Source of the DNA: an uncultured Clostridia bacterium
Lineage (GTDB): Bacteria; Bacillota; Clostridia; Peptostreptococcales; Anaerovoracaceae
Length of the DNA: 5,146 bases
Direction of reading: 5' to 3'
Assembly: GCA_946541285.1 (NCBI GenBank)
Contig: CAMNJG010000125.1
Location: 1 to 5,146 of the forward strand
This document shows positions 4,138-5,146 of the stretch, in pieces; the stretch's first letter is position 1, and each line of letters begins with the position of its first letter. The position numbers were made by a program, and so were the translations under genes. The notes below the pieces were generated by a model, which was not told the DNA's origin, made no database searches, and was given only the letters and a program-made list of their open reading frames with translations.

Positions 4138-5146
4138 TTATTGTATCATACCGGAAGAGCAAAAAATATTACATGACTGTGACACTCGGCAGCTGTACAG
4201 CGAAAAACGCCTGTCCCCCGGTTCCTGCAGATAAGGAGGACAGGCGTTGCTCTTTTTTATATTTTCCAGCTGTGACCTGTCACGCAGAATCCGCGAATAG
4301 CAGCGCAGACCTGCATGAAAAACAGGGGCGTTCCCGCCGCCTCTCATGGCTCTCCGTGCGATTTCTGCCCGGTCCTTCTTGCTGAGCTTCGACACGTCAT
4401 TCTTGACGGTGAAGCTGGCCTTGCCCGAAGCCCCCGCCTCCGCAGGCCTGGAGCCTCTGGCTCGAATATTTGCGACGATCTGCTTTTCCGCCGCCTTGGA
4501 TGCGCTTGCCGCCACACCTGCATTGATTTCGTCAAAATGCACGACCTTGAATGCGTGTTCAAGCGGCACTCCGCTTCTTAGCAGCCGAAGGAATTCCGGG
4601 TTCTGGCTTTCCTGTGACAAATCAAAATGCGGGAACGTCTTCTTGAGCGCCTCGCCGTCTTGCCACCAGCGCTGCATCTGCATATTCGCCATGTCCTGCT
4701 GCTGTCTTGCTCTGATCTGCTCGTTTAAGATGGCGTTCTCCCGCTCATATGCCTTGAACTGCTTAAATTGCTCCACGGTCATCCCGTGTTCGTCTGCCGC
4801 CTCTTGCCAGTAGCCGTCATCCTCATCGATTGCCTGCAAGAGTTGGTCCATGTTCCCGTCTGTCCCCCCGTACCGGTCCCGAAGCATATCGATCACGGGA
4901 GCCACTGCGTCCAGTTGCTCCTGCAGTCCCTTGGTCTCTCGGAACCGTCGATTGATGACCCGCTGGATTTCACCGTCAAACTCCTGCTTGAATTCTTTCC
5001 GTGCCTCTGCCCACTGTACGGCTCTGTCTGCCGCAGGGTCCACCTGCACGGTTTCCCGATCCCCGGCGTCAGGATCACCTTCCTGCCGACCATACACTAC
5101 GTTGGCCAGCTCACCGCCCGTCTTTTGGTTCCGCGGGTGATAAACC
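4138..5146 (-). CDS. Phage scaffold-like protein, 5' end outside the window, 3' end apparently altered
   Basis: The frame is open to the right edge, reading VYHPRNQKTGGELANVVYG before the first GTG (5097), so the true start lies outside the window. Residue numbers here count from that GTG. The protein is hydrophilic, charged and rich in predicted helix and coiled coil (about 25-150, with a Gln/Arg-rich stretch at 128-145). It resembles clostridial prophage capsid-scaffold proteins, which guide procapsid assembly. Recognisable segments are RYGGTDGNMDQLLQAIDEDD (75-94), ADEHGMTVEQFKQFK (101-115), NPEFLRLLRSGVPLEHA (166-182), HFDEINAG (187-194), IRARGSRPAEAG (211-222) and a basic end NDVSKLSKKDRAEIARRAMR (233-252). 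From about residue 254 (near position 4338) the sequence stops looking like the family: a Cys/Arg/Ser-rich tail of some 65 residues runs through an intrinsic terminator and a promoter candidate. The native stop was probably lost at a junction near 4320-4340. No capsid gene follows. Family assignment is from memory of the motifs, not from a search. Confidence 0.7.
   Translation of the reverse strand, partial: VYHPRNQKTGGELANVVYGRQEGDPDAGDRETVQVDPAADRAVQWAEARKEFKQEFDGEIQRVINRRFRETKGLQEQLDAVAPVIDMLRDRYGGTDGNMDQLLQAIDEDDGYWQEAADEHGMTVEQFKQFKAYERENAILNEQIRARQQQDMANMQMQRWWQDGEALKKTFPHFDLSQESQNPEFLRLLRSGVPLEHAFKVVHFDEINAGVAASASKAAEKQIVANIRARGSRPAEAGASGKASFTVKNDVSKLSKKDRAEIARRAMRGGGNAPVFHAGLRCYSRILRDRSQLENIKKSNACPPYLQEPGDRRFSLYSCRVSQSCNIFCSSGMIQ
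4140..4148 (-). promoter_or_regulatory. Extended -10 promoter candidate for the acyltransferase leader
   Basis: On the minus strand TGATACAAT (4148-4140) fits the extended -10 form TGnTATAAT with one mismatch in the hexamer. There is no good -35 hexamer 16-18 bases upstream, only an AT-rich tract, which is acceptable for extended -10 promoters. Transcription would begin near 4133-4131 and run through the leader into the MBOAT gene. It lies within the last codons of the phage-like frame, downstream of a terminator (4203-4248), consistent with that frame's tail not being real coding sequence. Confidence 0.4.
4203..4248 (-). terminator. Intrinsic terminator, possibly bidirectional
   Basis: A 14-bp stem (4248-4235 with 4219-4206; one T-G wobble in minus-strand RNA) encloses a 15-base loop. 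On the minus strand the stem ends in TT and continues with three more T (4205-4203), giving a run of five. On the plus strand it is followed within 4 bases by six T (4253-4258), so it could stop transcription in either direction. It lies about 90 bases past the end of the family-like part of the phage gene and separates it from the promoter of the acyltransferase leader. Confidence 0.8.

Overview
The window most resembles a mid-GC Gram-positive anaerobe of the Clostridia, probably Lachnospiraceae-like. This is inferred from the codon and protein flavour, strong AGGAGG-type ribosome binding, intrinsic terminators, an AlgI-like acyltransferase paired with a DHHW-type protein, and a clostridial-type phage scaffold protein. 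No 16S or other marker gene is present, so the assignment is an inference. Every supported gene lies on the minus strand, so transcription runs from right (5146) to left (1).

Layout in the direction of transcription. (i) 5146-4138: the 3' part of a phage scaffold-like gene, cut by the window edge. Its family-like sequence stops near 4340 and the frame then runs on through an intrinsic terminator (4203-4248), so the prophage-derived DNA seems to end here with no capsid gene following. (ii) 4137-3767: a 371-base leader region. It is headed by an extended -10 promoter candidate (4140-4148), then has a possible 40-residue small ORF (3989-4111), a hairpin (3976-4001) and copy 3 of a structured repeat (3882-3967). 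(iii) 3766-1133: a two-gene operon, an MBOAT/AlgI-family membrane O-acyltransferase followed 12 bases later by a DHHW/AlgJ-like SGNH-fold protein. The pair probably transfers acyl (usually acetyl) groups to an exported or cell-wall polysaccharide: MBOAT moves the acyl group across the membrane and the partner handles it outside. (iv) 1132-888: an intergenic region dominated by a 55-base near-perfect palindrome (1019-1073). (v) 864-133: an A24-family prepilin peptidase without the methyltransferase domain. Its ribosome site and GTG start sit inside a perfect 12-bp hairpin followed by seven T, a terminator/attenuator arrangement. (vi) 147-1: two more copies of the structured repeat, the first of which supplies the peptidase stop codon.

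The most unusual feature is the repeat, present three times in 5 kb: two copies downstream of the peptidase and one upstream of the acyltransferase. The differences between copies preserve base pairing only when read as minus-strand RNA (one compensatory double change plus G-U wobbles). This points to an RNA that is selected for its structure and is transcribed with the genes. I cannot match it to a named RNA family.
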